Part shown: piece by piece, positions 1 to 11,970 of the stretch
Position numbering within the stretch: the first letter of the stretch is position 1
Layout: the number at the start of each line of letters is the position of its first letter
Position numbers and translations under genes: made by a program
Notes under the pieces: model-generated
What the model was told of the DNA's origin: nothing
The model's database searches: none
Seen by the model: the letters and a program-made list of their open reading frames with translations, nothing else
Origin: Artocarpus heterophyllus
Lineage: Eukaryota > Streptophyta > Magnoliopsida > Rosales > Moraceae
DNA: 64,000 nucleotides
Direction of reading: 5' to 3'
Assembly (NCBI GenBank): GCA_025403435.1
Contig: CM046349.1
Span: forward strand, 24,985,854-25,049,853

Positions 1-1545
1 GCCCCTTAAGTTGTTATTCAGGTTCGTTTGGTTTTCTACACTGATCGAAACGGTTTCATTCGAAACCTCCAGAGTGATCTGATCACTCCATAACTCCTCA
101 AGCACCACTTTGCTTCGAGGTTTAAAGTCGTCCATGTAACTCTCCTAAAGGAAAGTTGCATTAGTTGAAACCACGACTTTATTTTCCTTTGGGTTATAGA
201 AATAACCCCCTTTTGTCCCTTTTGGATATCCTACAAACACACAAACTTTCAAACGTACTTTCAAACATGCTTCTAGCTTATTCGCATCCTTAAACAGGAC
301 ATGAGACGGACATTCCCATATACAAATATGGTTTAAGGATATCTTCCTGCCCGTCCACAACTCGTGAGGAGTTTTAGGGACTGATTTTGAAGGCATATTG
401 TTCAAAAGATAACACGTGGTTAGTTGTGCATATCCCCAAAAGGATAAAGGCAATGATGAATAACTCATCATGGACCTTACCCTGTCTAATAAAGTCTTAT
501 TCCTTCTCTTTGCTACGCCATTCTGCTGCGGAGTACCCGGCGCAGTCAAATGGGATAAAATTCCATTCTCTAATAAGTGTCCTAGAAACTCATCAGAAAG
601 GTATTCTCCACCTCGATCGGATCGAAGTGCCTTTATAGGTCTATCCAATTGTTTTTCCACTTCAGCCCAAAACTCCCTAAACTTGTCATAAGTTTCGCTT
701 TTGTGGTGCATTAGGTACACATACCCATACCATGAGTAATCATCAATAAAAGTGACAAAGTACTCATACCCTCCTTGTGCCTGGATGTTCATCGGTCCGC
801 AAACATCACTATGCATAAGTTCTAGAACCCCTTTAGCTCTATTGCCCTTAGACCCGAATGGTCTTTTGGTCATTTTACCCTTCAAACAAGATTCACATTT
901 AGGTATAGATTCCACCTTTAAGTGACCTAAAGGTCCATCCTTTACTAGCTTTTGAATCCTATTCAGGTTAATATGACCAAGGCGCAGATGCCAAAGATAA
1001 GTTTTATTAGAGTGAGAAGTTTTAAGTCTTTTAGAGTTATTATCATTTATCTCAGCATTAAGCAGTAAGTCCATCTTAGGTTTGATAAAATATAGATCAT
1101 TTTGCATCCATCCAGAACAGATAAAAGATTTATTTTTACGAATCACCACTTTATTATTAAAAGAAATCAAATAGGAGTCTTTAAATAAACAAGCTATAGA
1201 AATTAGATTCCTTTTAAATTTAGGAACATAAAAACAATCTCGCAAAATTAAATTCCTACAATTATCAAAATAAAGATGAACGTCTCCTACTGCTTTCGCT
1301 AAGACCAAGGATCCATTGCCTATCTGAAGCGTGAAGTCTTCATGAAGCAGACTTCTCGTTTCTTTGAACCCCTGTAGAGAAACACAAACATGATTAGTTG
1401 CACCAGAATCTATGAACCAAATGTCACTAGATTCGTCAACTAAACAAGTTTCTAAATACAGAAGATCACACCTATCTCCTTTGGAAATGAAGTCCTTGCA
1501 ATACTTCTTTATGTGCCCAACCTTCCAATTCTTAGCCCGTTGCTT
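1..1545 (-). pseudogene. copia pol fragment: protease and integrase, degenerate
   Basis: The longest open stretch is 145-1308; the same frame runs upstream to about 1545, where a TGA ends it. Reading in order: a zinc-knuckle tail that has lost its first cysteines (WKVGHIKKYC), the aspartic protease motif FIDSGATNH near 1420, a GAG-pre-integrase domain (HLRLGH with a CxxC), then the integrase core. Numbering from 1308, the first two catalytic aspartates are D168 (HSDVCG) and D231 (RSDRGGEY). The third position, 36 residues later, is K267 instead of the glutamate expected in copia elements (GVAKRRN). The integrase is therefore predicted inactive even where its frame is open. The chain continues left of base 1 as diverged pol. 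Confidence 0.9.
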
Positions 1546-1843
1546 CTTTCCAATTCACAGAGTTGGGATTGGATCCTGAAGAAACAGCCAAATTGGCCTC
1601 GACACCAGCAAGAGACTCCCTAATCAGCAGTTCAAACTCCTGTAACTATTTCATTAATTATGTTAAGGCCATATCCCGCCTATTGCTCAAATTAAAAGTA
1701 GCTCTAAACGGAAATTCCTTTGATAGAGTCTCAAAGACCATAGTCATCTAAGTTTCAACATCGATGTCGGCTCCATTGGTTTGTGCCTCAGCGAGGTAAC
1801 CCATGACCAACATCATGTGTTCCTTTAAAGATGTCCCCAGCCT

Positions 1844-2211
1844 CTACTTACAGTTAAGAAGTTTTCGAAGCGCCCCTTGCCGCTTAGTTATGGCCTGGCC
1901 TCCAAACATGTCTTCTAGATTATCCAAGATCTGCTTAGCAGTCTCATAATCCTTATGATGAGCATGCAGCACATTATTCATGCTAGCCATAACATAGCAG
2001 CAGGCTTGATCATTTGCATCTTTGCAACTATCGTACGCTTGGAATTGCTCATTGGTGGAATCTCCTATAGGCTCGGGAGGACAAGGGGTTGTCAGCACAA
2101 ATTTTAGTTTCTCAAAGGAGAGGACGATATCTAGGTTCCATTTTCAATCATTATAATTGTCTCGGTTAATAGGTTTTTGTCAAGTATCGAAGATAAAGCA
2201 TGTTTAGACAT
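1844..2211 (-). pseudogene. copia gag (UBN2-type), broken
   Basis: The start is the ATG at 2209-2211 (MSKHALSSILD). Several in-frame stops follow within about 110 bp, including a TAG where copia gags usually have a tryptophan. The open part, 1844-2098, begins LTTPCPPEP and continues with the alpha-helical gag-polypeptide pattern (DQACCYVMASMNNVL, YETAKQILDNLEDMFG) typical of plant copia capsid proteins. Between 1560 and 1840 the frame is lost before the zinc knuckle. Capsid function is not expected from this copy. Confidence 0.85.
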
Positions 2212-3844
2212 TTTTAATCTACAATAAAGAATCATATACCAAACATAAGCAAACATAACATAATAATATAGTAAGATAACATAATCATACAAATGTGTTT
2301 ATGTGTCAAAACCTTGAAAATATCACAACCTTACAACAATAATTCCTAATTAAGAATTTAATAAGCTCCTAGGGGAGTCATGCCAAACTCAATTAGGAAC
2401 ACAGATCCTTCCTGATTAATATATGTCATCTAGAACCTGTATGATCTAGCATATATTAATAATCGTTTCTTTGGCCATTAATTTTATTAATAGAGCTCAT
2501 AGGGGAGGTTAATAATAAAATTAACATGAGTGTATAACCATCATTTCAATATTTTATCCATGATTTATAATCACCACCTAGAGGTGTGCAACCATAAATC
2601 ATGCTAAAATACTTTATCCTCTTAGAGTTCCAATCTGGTACATGATAGAAATCCCTTCCTAGGGGTCGGGACCACCATGTTCGGCCTATGGACCAATGAT
2701 GGAGGCCATAGGTCCTCTCTTTGAAAACCTCCTCCTACTCAATCTTTTAAAATTAAGGTTTTATTTTAAAAAGACATGCATGAACAATTTTAATATGAGC
2801 GGCACTCCCTATTCTATATGACATGTTATTAATATACATAGCAAATCATTTTATAATGTAGACAAGCAAAGCAATCAAGCAAAGCTACAAGCAAAATAAT
2901 AATAACCCTAATATTATGGTTCCACCCTAGAGAATAGAAAATAAAGATTACAAGAGAATAATCAAAACATATTATCGATTCTTCATCCTTGAATCCTCAA
3001 GTTGTATCCTTCTTCATGTAAAGCCCATCTTCAAGTCTTCAATCCCATATGAATCGAATACTTCATATTTTTGGTTATATCCAAATTTAATGTTTCTCAG
3101 AATTGTCCAAAAAATAAAATTAAAACTGCATTAAAAATTGCACCTTTTCTGGAAAAATTTCTAGCTCTCTGTCGGCAAGCCGGTCATGACCCACCGGCCT
3201 ACCAATCTTCACAGATCGGCCTACCGAACCATAAGTTCGGCCTGCTGCTAGAGCCACCTGATTTTTGCCCCGCTGACGGCCTACCAAACCTCACGTCCGG
3301 CCTACCGATCTGCAACCATTAGCTTGCCGAATTGGAGGGTTCGGCATGCCGACCGAGTAGAAATCACCATTTCCAGAAAATACAATTTTTTAATGCAATT
3401 CATCAATTTTATTTTCACCAATTCAAAAACATAAAATTAGAGACTCAGGAAATACCTAGGAGCGTCATCATCTATATTCTAGATCCGCTTCTAGATCCGT
3501 CTTCTCCAAATGATTATTTAATTATAAAATTCTTACAAATTTAAAATTAAATAAGAATTTCTAAATGGAGATGATAGTCCGTCATCTAATTATATTAAAA
3601 ACCTAGACACACATTCTAACCTCCAAGGAACCATAACTGGTATAAATTAATTAATTAATTAATAATTTAATCAACCATAATTAATTAATAAACATTCACC
3701 ATATAATCCATGACAACACATAAAATATATAGAAACCTAGATTGCCAACTCTTTATAAAATTAAATTCAAGCATAGGAGATATCAAGATCACATAATTTA
3801 TACATATAGTACGATCATAAACTCGTAAATTTATGTAAAAACCT
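2212..3844 (-). other. copia leader between PBS and gag, non-coding
   Basis: About 1.6 kb of AT-rich sequence lies between the primer-binding site and the gag start, unusually long for a copia leader. I see no coding potential in it. It holds a GC-richer patch (3173-3352) built from repeated CGGCCTACCGA-like units, described separately. Confidence 0.6.
3173..3352. repeat. cluster of CGGCCTACCGA / TCGGCATGCCGA palindromic motifs
   Basis: At least seven degenerate copies of an 11-12 bp near-palindrome are spaced about 15-35 bp apart inside the copia leader. They end in a perfect 12-bp palindrome TCGGCATGCCGA at 3341-3352. The patch is strikingly GC-rich against its surroundings. Related copies, including the same perfect palindrome (4442-4453), occur inside the LTR at about 4380-4455. 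Confidence 0.7.
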
Positions 3845-3857
3845 GGCTCTGATACCA
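3845..3857 (-). other. primer-binding site (initiator tRNA-Met type)
   Basis: On the minus strand the sequence is TGGTATCAGAGCC, the standard plant retrotransposon match to the 3' end of initiator tRNA-Met. It starts two bases after the CA end of the LTR. It fixes both the LTR boundary and the element's orientation. Confidence 0.93.
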
Positions 3858-3859
3858 AT

Positions 3860-5889
3860 TGTTGGAAAAATAGTACGCAGTAGAATTTTAAAAAATTTTA
3901 TATCAGAGTATTTTTCAAAACACAACTTTGACATGCTATATGCATAAATTAACCAGATCTTACTAACCTTTGAATGCCGAAGAACTCCCGTAATTCGTGA
4001 AGAGCAGTAACGTTCCAGAAGAGCCTCAACTAACTGGTCTTCTTTGCTATTCTCTATCCACGATCGGAGTGAGTGTGGGCTTACATGTACAGTTCTTCCT
4101 CTAGGTGACTCTCCTTCCAACCAATTGAGAGAACCCAAAGCTAGTGTTCGTGATTTGTGAACAAAAGCTCTTAGAGAGTTTTTAGATTCTCACCAGTAGA
4201 GTATCACTCTTAATCTCTCAATTAATCTAAATAACTTTTAAGACTCACTCCCTATTTATAGAGGTTGGGTCTAAGGTCAGTCATTATTAGACAAGGTCTC
4301 AAAAATTTGAATCAGAATCAAATTTGGATCAATATATGATAAAATCAATGTGAAAACGCATGAACTTTTTTTGCACATAGGTAGGCCGATCTGTTTAATA
4401 GGTAGACCAAACTTGCCCGTCTGGCAGGCCAAACTTAAGGATCGGCATGCCGAACTGTCGATAAAAAATCTCAGTGAATCTTTTATTTTTCACCCGAGAT
4501 TCTATAGAATAAAGTCTCAATTTTAATTCAAATAACCCAATAGAAAAGTTATCTAATTAAAACAACTTTATCTAGATAATCTCTAGGAAAATAAATAAAT
4601 TCCTAATAATTCTATATGTTTATCTTGATTTAATTTATTCAAAATTAAATCAATTGATAAATAGACAAGAATTATCTGATCCCAATAATTCAACAAGTTT
4701 ATCTTGAATTAATTTTGTCACAAAATTAATTCAACCGATAAACAGAAATGAATTATTTGATTCTTTCAAATTTCAACCAATCTAATAAATCTGACATAAG
4801 TCATTAATTTTGGAAAAGCACGCCGTATCGTTACAGGATTTTGTGAGCTAGCAAAAGGGACTAAATGGACTTATATAGTTTAAGCTCCCGATAATTATGA
4901 AACCCAATATCCTAGATACACATTTCATATTTATCAACTCCAACGCTACTCCACTAAAAGCTTGGAGCTGCAATCTCGAACTATATAGAATTACGAAGCC
5001 CGTATACCTAAGTCTCCATGACATATTATAGTGTATCGTATCCCTATAGGATTATCCATAACAGGCTTAAGGAAAAATTCTGTTTTACATTCTTGATTAT
5101 TTTTATCTTACGTTCCATTATCTCACCATTGAAAAACTTATCATCCAAAGACAGTATACCATTCGGTTACACCTATGTATCCAAATGGTTGAGCACTTCA
5201 GTTTTTCAATTATTGGATAATGCATAAAGAGGATATCACTACTCCTAAAGAGGAGTTATAGATTCTATATCTATGAATAACAGGTCTACGCTATCAAGAG
5301 TCAAACCTCCAACATACTGGCATGTATACCATTATTAAAATGTGGATGTTACCTTTTGGTACATCAAAAGACACAAGTCAAGACAACGGGCTCACTATTC
5401 ATCTTAGGATTAAGATACAATACAAGTGATTATCTAAAATGAATCGATTTGCCAAGATAGAATTATTAATCCAAATCAATTCACTTTATGTCTCAATCCA
5501 ATACATCGTCACCTATGACAATGTGCCAATGTTTCTATTCATTGAGTCCACCTCCAATGGCCAAGACAAACCATCTCCCAATAGGGATATAGACAACATA
5601 ATAATCTTTACATGAATAAAGTGCCCAACTTTATTCTCTCGATTGCGTATCTTATGATTTAGAACGTCACCTTAAGAATTGTGTCTTTCACATAATCTAT
5701 CCATCATGTGCACAATTCTTAAAGGTTTAGACTGACAGTCTCAGACTATTATTTGCTTAACATACATTCAACAAATATAAAGTAAAGTGGACAAGATTTG
5801 GTATATAAATAATAAATAAATTCTTTATTGATAAAAATGTCTCCATAAACATATTACATTTTTACTTCTTAGGGCATACATGTCTAACA
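3860..5889 (-). repeat. 5' LTR of the copia element, about 2.03 kb
   Basis: Bounded by TGTTAGACATG (minus strand, from 5889) and CCAACA (ending at 3860), directly followed by the PBS. A consensus TATA box lies at 4252-4260. The open reading stretch at 3815-4138 crosses the LTR/PBS boundary and is not a gene. A diverged, truncated relative of this LTR occurs at 15473-16233. Confidence 0.9.
4252..4260 (-). promoter_or_regulatory. TATA box of the copia LTR
   Basis: TATAAATAG on the minus strand, followed by GGGAG, is the usual plant LTR core promoter context. Transcription should start about 30 bp downstream (near 4220), giving a leader that runs through R/U5 into the PBS. Confidence 0.7.
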
Positions 5890-6116
5890 AACGTCTAGTC
5901 TATTTATTTTGGGTTTGCATTTGTAGGTTTTTCCTTTTGTTTTTAGTTTGCGGTTATGTTTGTTTTCCTTGGTATCTGTCTTCAAGAATTTCTTTGCCAG
6001 ATTGTCTTATAATTTATGATGATGATCTTTGTGGTATTGTGTTATGACCCTTAATCGATTGGGTTTTCCCATCAATTTGTGGAATCTTTTAAAGAGTGTA
6101 ACGTGTACTCGCTTCT
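5890..6116. other. intergenic, nothing recognised
   Basis: A short unique-looking host segment between the copia LTR and the MULE-like element. No ORF, RNA or repeat was recognised. Confidence 0.5.
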
Positions 6117-6125
6117 AGATGTATC

Positions 6126-6930
6126 CAAGGATGAAAATATCGATATCGATGAAAATATCAACACTTTAATTTTATAGAAATATCGATGAAAATATCGATA
6201 TCGATGGAAATTAACGTAAAATACGGAACGTCAGTTTAAACCATTTTATTTTTAAATGAGACTTTAAGAAACTCTAAAATTATTAATAATTTATAGTTTA
6301 AATGAACTTTTAGACCAAATTACTAAGTATGTGATGAATATGAATGATTAAAGATGATCATAATATGATAAATAAAAATCATACAAGCTTAAAATGAGTA
6401 AATTAGTTAAAAGTCAACTAATACAAGTACTTTACATATTGAGTTTCATATAAGATAAAAAATATCAATACCAAAAAAACTTTTAGGACGTTCCAAGAGC
6501 TTCTTGGGAAAAGAATAAAGCTGGTAAATTTACTAAAAAAAGAAATAAAACGAAAGAAGCTTTATCGAAAGAAATTAATGGTCTATCATGATTGCTAGTG
6601 ATTCTAAGATTGGAGTTGGTATTTTAAATTACATGTCCTAATGAATAAAAATAACTTGAATTTTATATTTCAAAGTAATTTAAGAAAGTATATATAAAGT
6701 TTGGATATTTTGTTATTTTTTACTAATATTTTCACATAAATTTCTAGATATTTTGTCACTTTATATTACAATTATTAAGGAAATATATTTTTTCATTAAA
6801 ATATAGATATCTGCAGAAATTTTTACAGGAAATTTTGGACATTTTGCAAAAAAGATACAACATCATTGTTTCCATATCGGTATTTTAAAAACACAAAAAT
6901 ATCATAGGAAATATCGCTTTTTCAATCCTT
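6126..6930. mobile_element. MULE-like non-autonomous DNA transposon with 9-bp TSD
   Basis: A perfect 9-bp direct repeat AGATGTATC flanks the element (6117-6125 and 6931-6939). The ends are imperfect inverted repeats: CAAGGATGAAAATATCGATAT at the left against AAGGATTGAAAAAGCGATAT read inward from the right. The 805-bp interior is AT-rich, has several ATCGATATCG-like blocks near the left end, and contains no transposase ORF. A 9-bp target duplication is characteristic of Mutator-like elements; hAT elements give 8 bp. The superfamily is inferred from the TSD length and the long loose TIRs only. Confidence 0.72.
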
Positions 6931-6939
6931 AGATGTATC

Positions 6940-8799
6940 AAAGTAGTCTCATTTCTCTTTTGGGCTTATGTCAGACCCCCTACTAATTCATTATCATGTT
7001 TGTATTCTTGTTCTTGGTTGGTTCATGCTCTGTATTACTGGATGGACGGCCCGTTTGAGGACATAATTAATGGTACTAATATTAGTTGGATAGATTGTGA
7101 AACAATTAATAACATGCAAAAAATGAATAGATCAATGCTTAAATAGAGATAAATTTAGGGAAAAAAAAAAACAAATAGAGTTAATTTATTACCCAACATT
7201 ATTAGCTTATGCAAAATTTCCAATAATGTTCTTAAATAAAAAAATGTTTAATTTTTATGTTCAAGAATTTGAAAAAGTACTCATTAACATTAACATTATC
7301 TGTAAATTCTCACCATTCGTGACATCATTTACTTGGATAATTAATATCATAAAATTGAAAAACAAAAAACGCCTTCACTATTTATTAATTCGTTTTCACA
7401 AAAAATTGAACCATAAGGTGACTGTTTATTGCTTGTGAAGGGATAAAATTAGGGACTATAGAATGGCGGTGCATGGCTGGTGGAGTCTAAAATTATAACT
7501 CGTCGCACTTGTCAATAACTTACCATGAATATTAGGGGTTAATAAGTTGAACTCTCTAATTAGTGGCCGTGCATATGTCGAAGTATAATTAATTAGCAGC
7601 ATATAGACTCTGCTTTATCTTTCATTGATTAATCATGTTATATGTGCCAGCATATTCTATGAAAACCCCTCGTCCATATAATATATTGTTAATGATAAAC
7701 CATTAGTACCACTTGTACATCAATATGTATTTACCTGAATGTCAACATGATGATGATCGTTTCAACTTATATATTTCCTTTTGGTCCAATAAGCAACAAT
7801 ATAATTAAATTTAAAACTCTGTTTCCCGGTGGCCAAAAAAAAAAAAAAAGGTAAGTAAATTTAGCAATCAGCTTAATTATTATGCATATATGAGAACCGG
7901 CATCATGTTTTAATTATTTTTTTACTGACATTCATAATCAGTAACTTTGATGCGACATAAATGACACTATAGCATACATTTTTATTTTAAAGTATCAAAC
8001 AAAACATATCGCTAGTTCGAACTGCCAGCATGAATTAAAAACATTATAGTAATTTGAATTATGTGAGAGAAGCATTATAGTAAAACTAATTTAAATCGGT
8101 AACCTAAACGTACTAATAGTCAAACTAAAAATTATAGTTGAAATGTAAGTTCTATTTTCTTAAAAGCTTATTTTAGTTAAAAAATTATAGTTGTAAGTTC
8201 TAACTTCTTAAAAGCTTATTTTTGTCCATAAATGAACTTTCTTTTAAGTTCTTGGCCCCTTTTCGGGAAACTCTAGGGTTTGCCGCATATAGATGTCCTC
8301 CTCCAGATAGCATAAAGAAAAGTCGTCTTGATATCTACTGTATCTGTTCCTGTGTTTTTCTTTCCTCATATCCAAGGACACTTAGCAATAGAAAAATATT
8401 AAATTGCTACTTTTAAATTTCAATTTCTATCAAGACCAGATTCTAAGGTGCAGTGCAAGTGACATCTATTGTGCAAATTGATGAAATTGCCCTTCGTATT
8501 CCACTAATTACTCTGATATATTCAAACATATAACAAAACATAACCTGAACAGTCTAGGAGTTCATCCAGCTCCAGATTAAACATGAACAGTACTAGTTAA
8601 CTATAGTAATTGATCAACAAAATCGAAAGGCTTCAGTTCTGTTATACATTTATACAATACGTGAAAACAGTTGTATATTAAATCCAAGAATTTGCTATAA
8701 TAGTATACCAATGTATGTGCAAAATATGGAAGAATCATGGCACACTGAACTGGAAAAGGAAAGCTTAATTATGAAGAAAGAAACTTCTCAAATTCGAGC
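6940..8799. other. intergenic AT-rich DNA
   Basis: No gene recognised. The open stretches here have no family resemblance and no gene context. A small imperfect tandem duplication (about 55-60 bp unit, ending TTCTTAAAAGCTTATTTT) is visible at about 8128-8222. The right part (about 8450-8799) is probably the old 3' flank of the MS5-like pseudogene. Confidence 0.5.
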
Positions 8800-11608
8800 T
8801 CACGGACTTTCTGAATGTTGAGTGATGTCCTGAAAAACCTTCAACCTGTTTCTCCTCAGAAGCTTTATGTCACCGAATTTCAGATCCTTCCTAGAAACAG
8901 GTGGACAAGAATATGGTATCAACGAATCTCCGCGCTTCTGGTAATTCTGATCAAAACACAAACTACGCCTCATGGTTGATGATTCCTTGACCAAACAGAA
9001 TTTTCGGGGAAGGATGTGTTGGCTTAATCTTTTGGATCACAAAACTCAAGCTTTCAGGTCACATTTTTCATCTGCCTGCAGGAAATGACTTTCATATATT
9101 ATGTTTGAGTTCATGTTCTCATCACTGAACTCTTCTTCATCTTCTACTTTCCATCCCCAATTGCATTCATGCTTTTGGCTTGCTGATTTCATCTGAGTCT
9201 GCAGACAAGGACTTTCATTGATAATGTTGGACTCACTAAATACTTCTTCACTCTTCCACTGATTATAATAAAATCCACATTTTTCTTCCTCTTCATCTTC
9301 TTCAAACATATCTGCCCACCTCTTCTTTTTATTGCAATTTGAGGAATCCAAACTTGGCTTTGGAGTTTCTGTCATAGGTTGACCAAAAACAATTGGTGAC
9401 TTTGTAGTCAAATCTTGGCTTAAGTTACTCTCATTGTTTAAAGATTTCTTCATATCACTATTTTCCCATGACTTCTTTTTTCTCCAATCCTCATCATTTG
9501 AGGGATTTTTCTGTGAATTACCAACCACATGCTTTCTCCATGGTTCTGCTCTCCTCTGGTCTCCATCACTAAATCCCCACAAACATCTCTGTGGTTGCGT
9601 AAAAGGTGTTTGTACGTTACACCTTGCTGGAGCTGGAGAAGAGTAGGTCTTCTTTGGACAAGAACTTGCTTCTGTTCCATTTGTACCAGTGCAGGTTTTC
9701 TTCAACCTTGAAAATGGAGACCTCCATTCACTCAAGCTTTCGGAATAATCATTCTTCAACTTGCTAACAGACACAGCCTGTTATGTATATTTTAAACAAC
9801 TTCCTTCTCTAAGTGACATAAAATGCCAACTCTTATCGCCATCATGCACTGCAATATTGGCCTTGAAATTGACATTACTCTCAAATTGGCTACCACCCTA
9901 AGATTCTGTATTATATTCCCTTATTTGATATGTCTCCTGTTTTTTCGAGTCTTCCGACCATCTTGGAACCATGGGAGAGGATAAAGATGTCATTTCTTTA
10001 CAACTATCTTCACTGCCTCCCAGTGGTTCCAACATGAATCCCATCTCTAGTTTAGAGCAAGTTCGAACGACTTGGCATAGGCTTCGTCCATCAGATTCTT
10101 ACCTGATGAAGCGCTTACAAAGTGAAGCAAAGATTTTGCCTCTAATATTCTATTCATGCGCATCAAGCAGATTGCCAAATTGCATTGTTTATTCTTGTCT
10201 GACTCCAGAAACAAAGCTTTCTTGAAAATAAAATTACAAATGCAAACATAATTCACGGACAAAGTTTGTGTTTTGTTGATAAAAAGACATTAAATGAAAT
10301 ATTATATAAGATGAAAAGCCTGCCTGTAATATTCTTCTGCAGTTAGATAATTATTTTGCTGCAAGTATGCCCAGGCTCAGTTTCCCAATATCCTGTATAG
10401 ATAGAAAATTAAGCTTTGATGCATATTGAAGGAATATTTAATCTAAACAAGATCTAAGAAATACAATTAATGTTATTGTATGTATTTACCTTGCTTTTTC
10501 TTGTTCAATAGTTATACGAACCTTCTTCCCCTCAGATCTTGCTATTTTTACCCTTGTTCCACCAAGAACTGTGCCTTCCTCAAGGCATTTCAGTTTGTTT
10601 TTGAGCATCTAATTCTCTTCTTCAATTCTTCCCGCCCTCTGCTCGAAAAGAACAAAAAGAGAAAATTAAATTCAATATTAAGCAAATGGACGTCAAATTA
10701 TCCATCATGACAACTTATTCTTACAATCTTGCCTAGTGATGCAATTGATAAATCTAATGTCAGAACAAGAAAATCATCTCAAATTATTGCTCTTGTTAAC
10801 AATATTTATTCTTTTCATATTTTTGATAAAAAAGATAAAGACAGAAAAAAAACATAACCATTACACCAGGCAAGGCTAGTACACTACAAAAAATTCCATA
10901 GTTCAATTTCATTTTCTGAATTTCTACTTGCATAAATTTAAACTTAAATACAAAACCAATTATAAAAGTAAAACGAAGAACCAAAACCAAAAACAAAGGA
11001 CTGCTTCTTATAGAAGAGTAAGATAAACATGTACCTTGTATAATTCAACAAACACGTTGTCAATAGATTCCTGAGAATCATTGGGGCAGAGATGACGAAA
11101 AGATTTAATCGCCTCGTCAGACCGATCCAATTGCTTCATCACAATTGTCATGTCCTTCGAAGCAATGTCAACTCTATCCCCTGCATTCATTGCAGACCAG
11201 ATTAGAGATATTGCCCTACTTGGATCCTTCTCTATCTGCTACATACCAAAAAATAAATAAATAAATAAAGACAATTTGCACGAGATTGAACTCAAAACGT
11301 GAAAATCCTAAGAAATTGCTAAAACAAGAAAAGAAAAATAGAAGAAAGATTTCAAGAAATGAGTAAGAACAAAGTTAAGATTTTTTTCTCACCTAAACAT
11401 GTTTGGCTCCGACATAGGGAGAATTACCAGCAGGGACTTTGTGAATAACGTGAAACTGATCGCCTTTTTCTGCCGGAGATCTTTACTTACACTCCAACAG
11501 TGGAAAATACAAAGGCTTTAAATTGTTCGAAGATGTCGGAGGAAGCGTCGAGAACCCCTTACAAGGATTTCGAAAGACGGTGATCTCGTGATCTTTGTTG
11601 TTCCACAT
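8800..11608 (-). pseudogene. MS5: POLLENLESS3/MS5/TDM1-like TPR gene, disabled
   Basis: The family members are plant TPR proteins needed to leave meiosis II in pollen. Exons read: 11608-11393 (MWNNKDHEITVF... and FHVIHKVPAGNSPYV), 11238-11035 (NAGDRVDIASKDMTIVMKQL), 10638-10490, 10392-10324 and a long last exon from 10220 (NKQCNLAICLMRMNRILEAK). Lesions in the deduced frame: TAA 11483-11485, TAG 11393-11395 at the last codon of exon 1, a three-residue in-frame loss in the first TPR (SDEAIKSF), TAG 10609-10611, TGA 10377-10379, a GC instead of GT donor after 10324, and a TAG with frameshift at 10047. Further stops follow at 9898, 9781, 9046 and 9037. The C-terminal part stays largely open (9046-9774, 8800-8994), including an acidic RWADMFEEDEEEE stretch. 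Splicing cannot remove all the stops without deleting conserved motifs. Identity is strong; loss of function is a strong inference. Confidence 0.88.
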
Positions 11609-11970
11609 TTTTGTCTCTCCTTGGATTGGATGATGCCCCGTCACTTTCTCCGGAAAATCCTCAATAGCCTGACCGAGAACTTCCCTCTTGAACAAATTCA
11701 ATGCTTTGAAACAAGCATATGTGTATGTCTTTGGAGACGTCGCGTTTCTTGAAGAAAATGAGAATGGTGGTAAAGATTACCCCTTTTTTTTCAATTTTTT
11801 TCTCGAGGGAAAATTCGTTTTCTCGAGGATGGGATTTTTTCTGGGAACGTGTGAGAGATTGTGATGATGATCAACAGTGTGGAATTAGAGAAAGTGAAGG
11901 GGAAAAGAACTTAGAAAGGTGAAGGAAGCAAAGCGAGAGTGAGGGAGATTAAGGGAACAAGAACTAGCCG

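Larger units (their letters stand above)
1..5889 (-). mobile_element. Ty1/copia LTR retrotransposon, 5' portion (continues past the left edge)
   Basis: Read on the minus strand, the order is LTR (5889-3860), primer-binding site (3857-3845), a long AT-rich leader, gag (from 2211), a zinc-knuckle remnant, protease and integrase (to the left edge). Gag, PR, INT is the Ty1/copia order, so RT and RNase H should lie left of base 1. The LTR begins TGTTAGA and ends TCCAACA, the usual TG...CA ends. The 3' LTR is outside the window, so age and target duplication cannot be judged here. Coding parts carry stops and a lost catalytic residue, so this copy is non-autonomous. Lineage within copia is not assigned. 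Confidence 0.93.

Noticed and set aside
3815..4138. 107-aa minus-strand ORF
   Set aside because: It lies across the end of the copia LTR and the PBS; retrotransposon LTR sequence, not a gene.
5018..5227. 69-aa plus-strand ORF
   Set aside because: Entirely inside the copia LTR and antisense to it; no protein resemblance.
9434..9711. Overlapping plus-strand ORFs opposite the MS5-like last exon
   Set aside because: They are antisense shadows of the recognised exon and lack any family resemblance.
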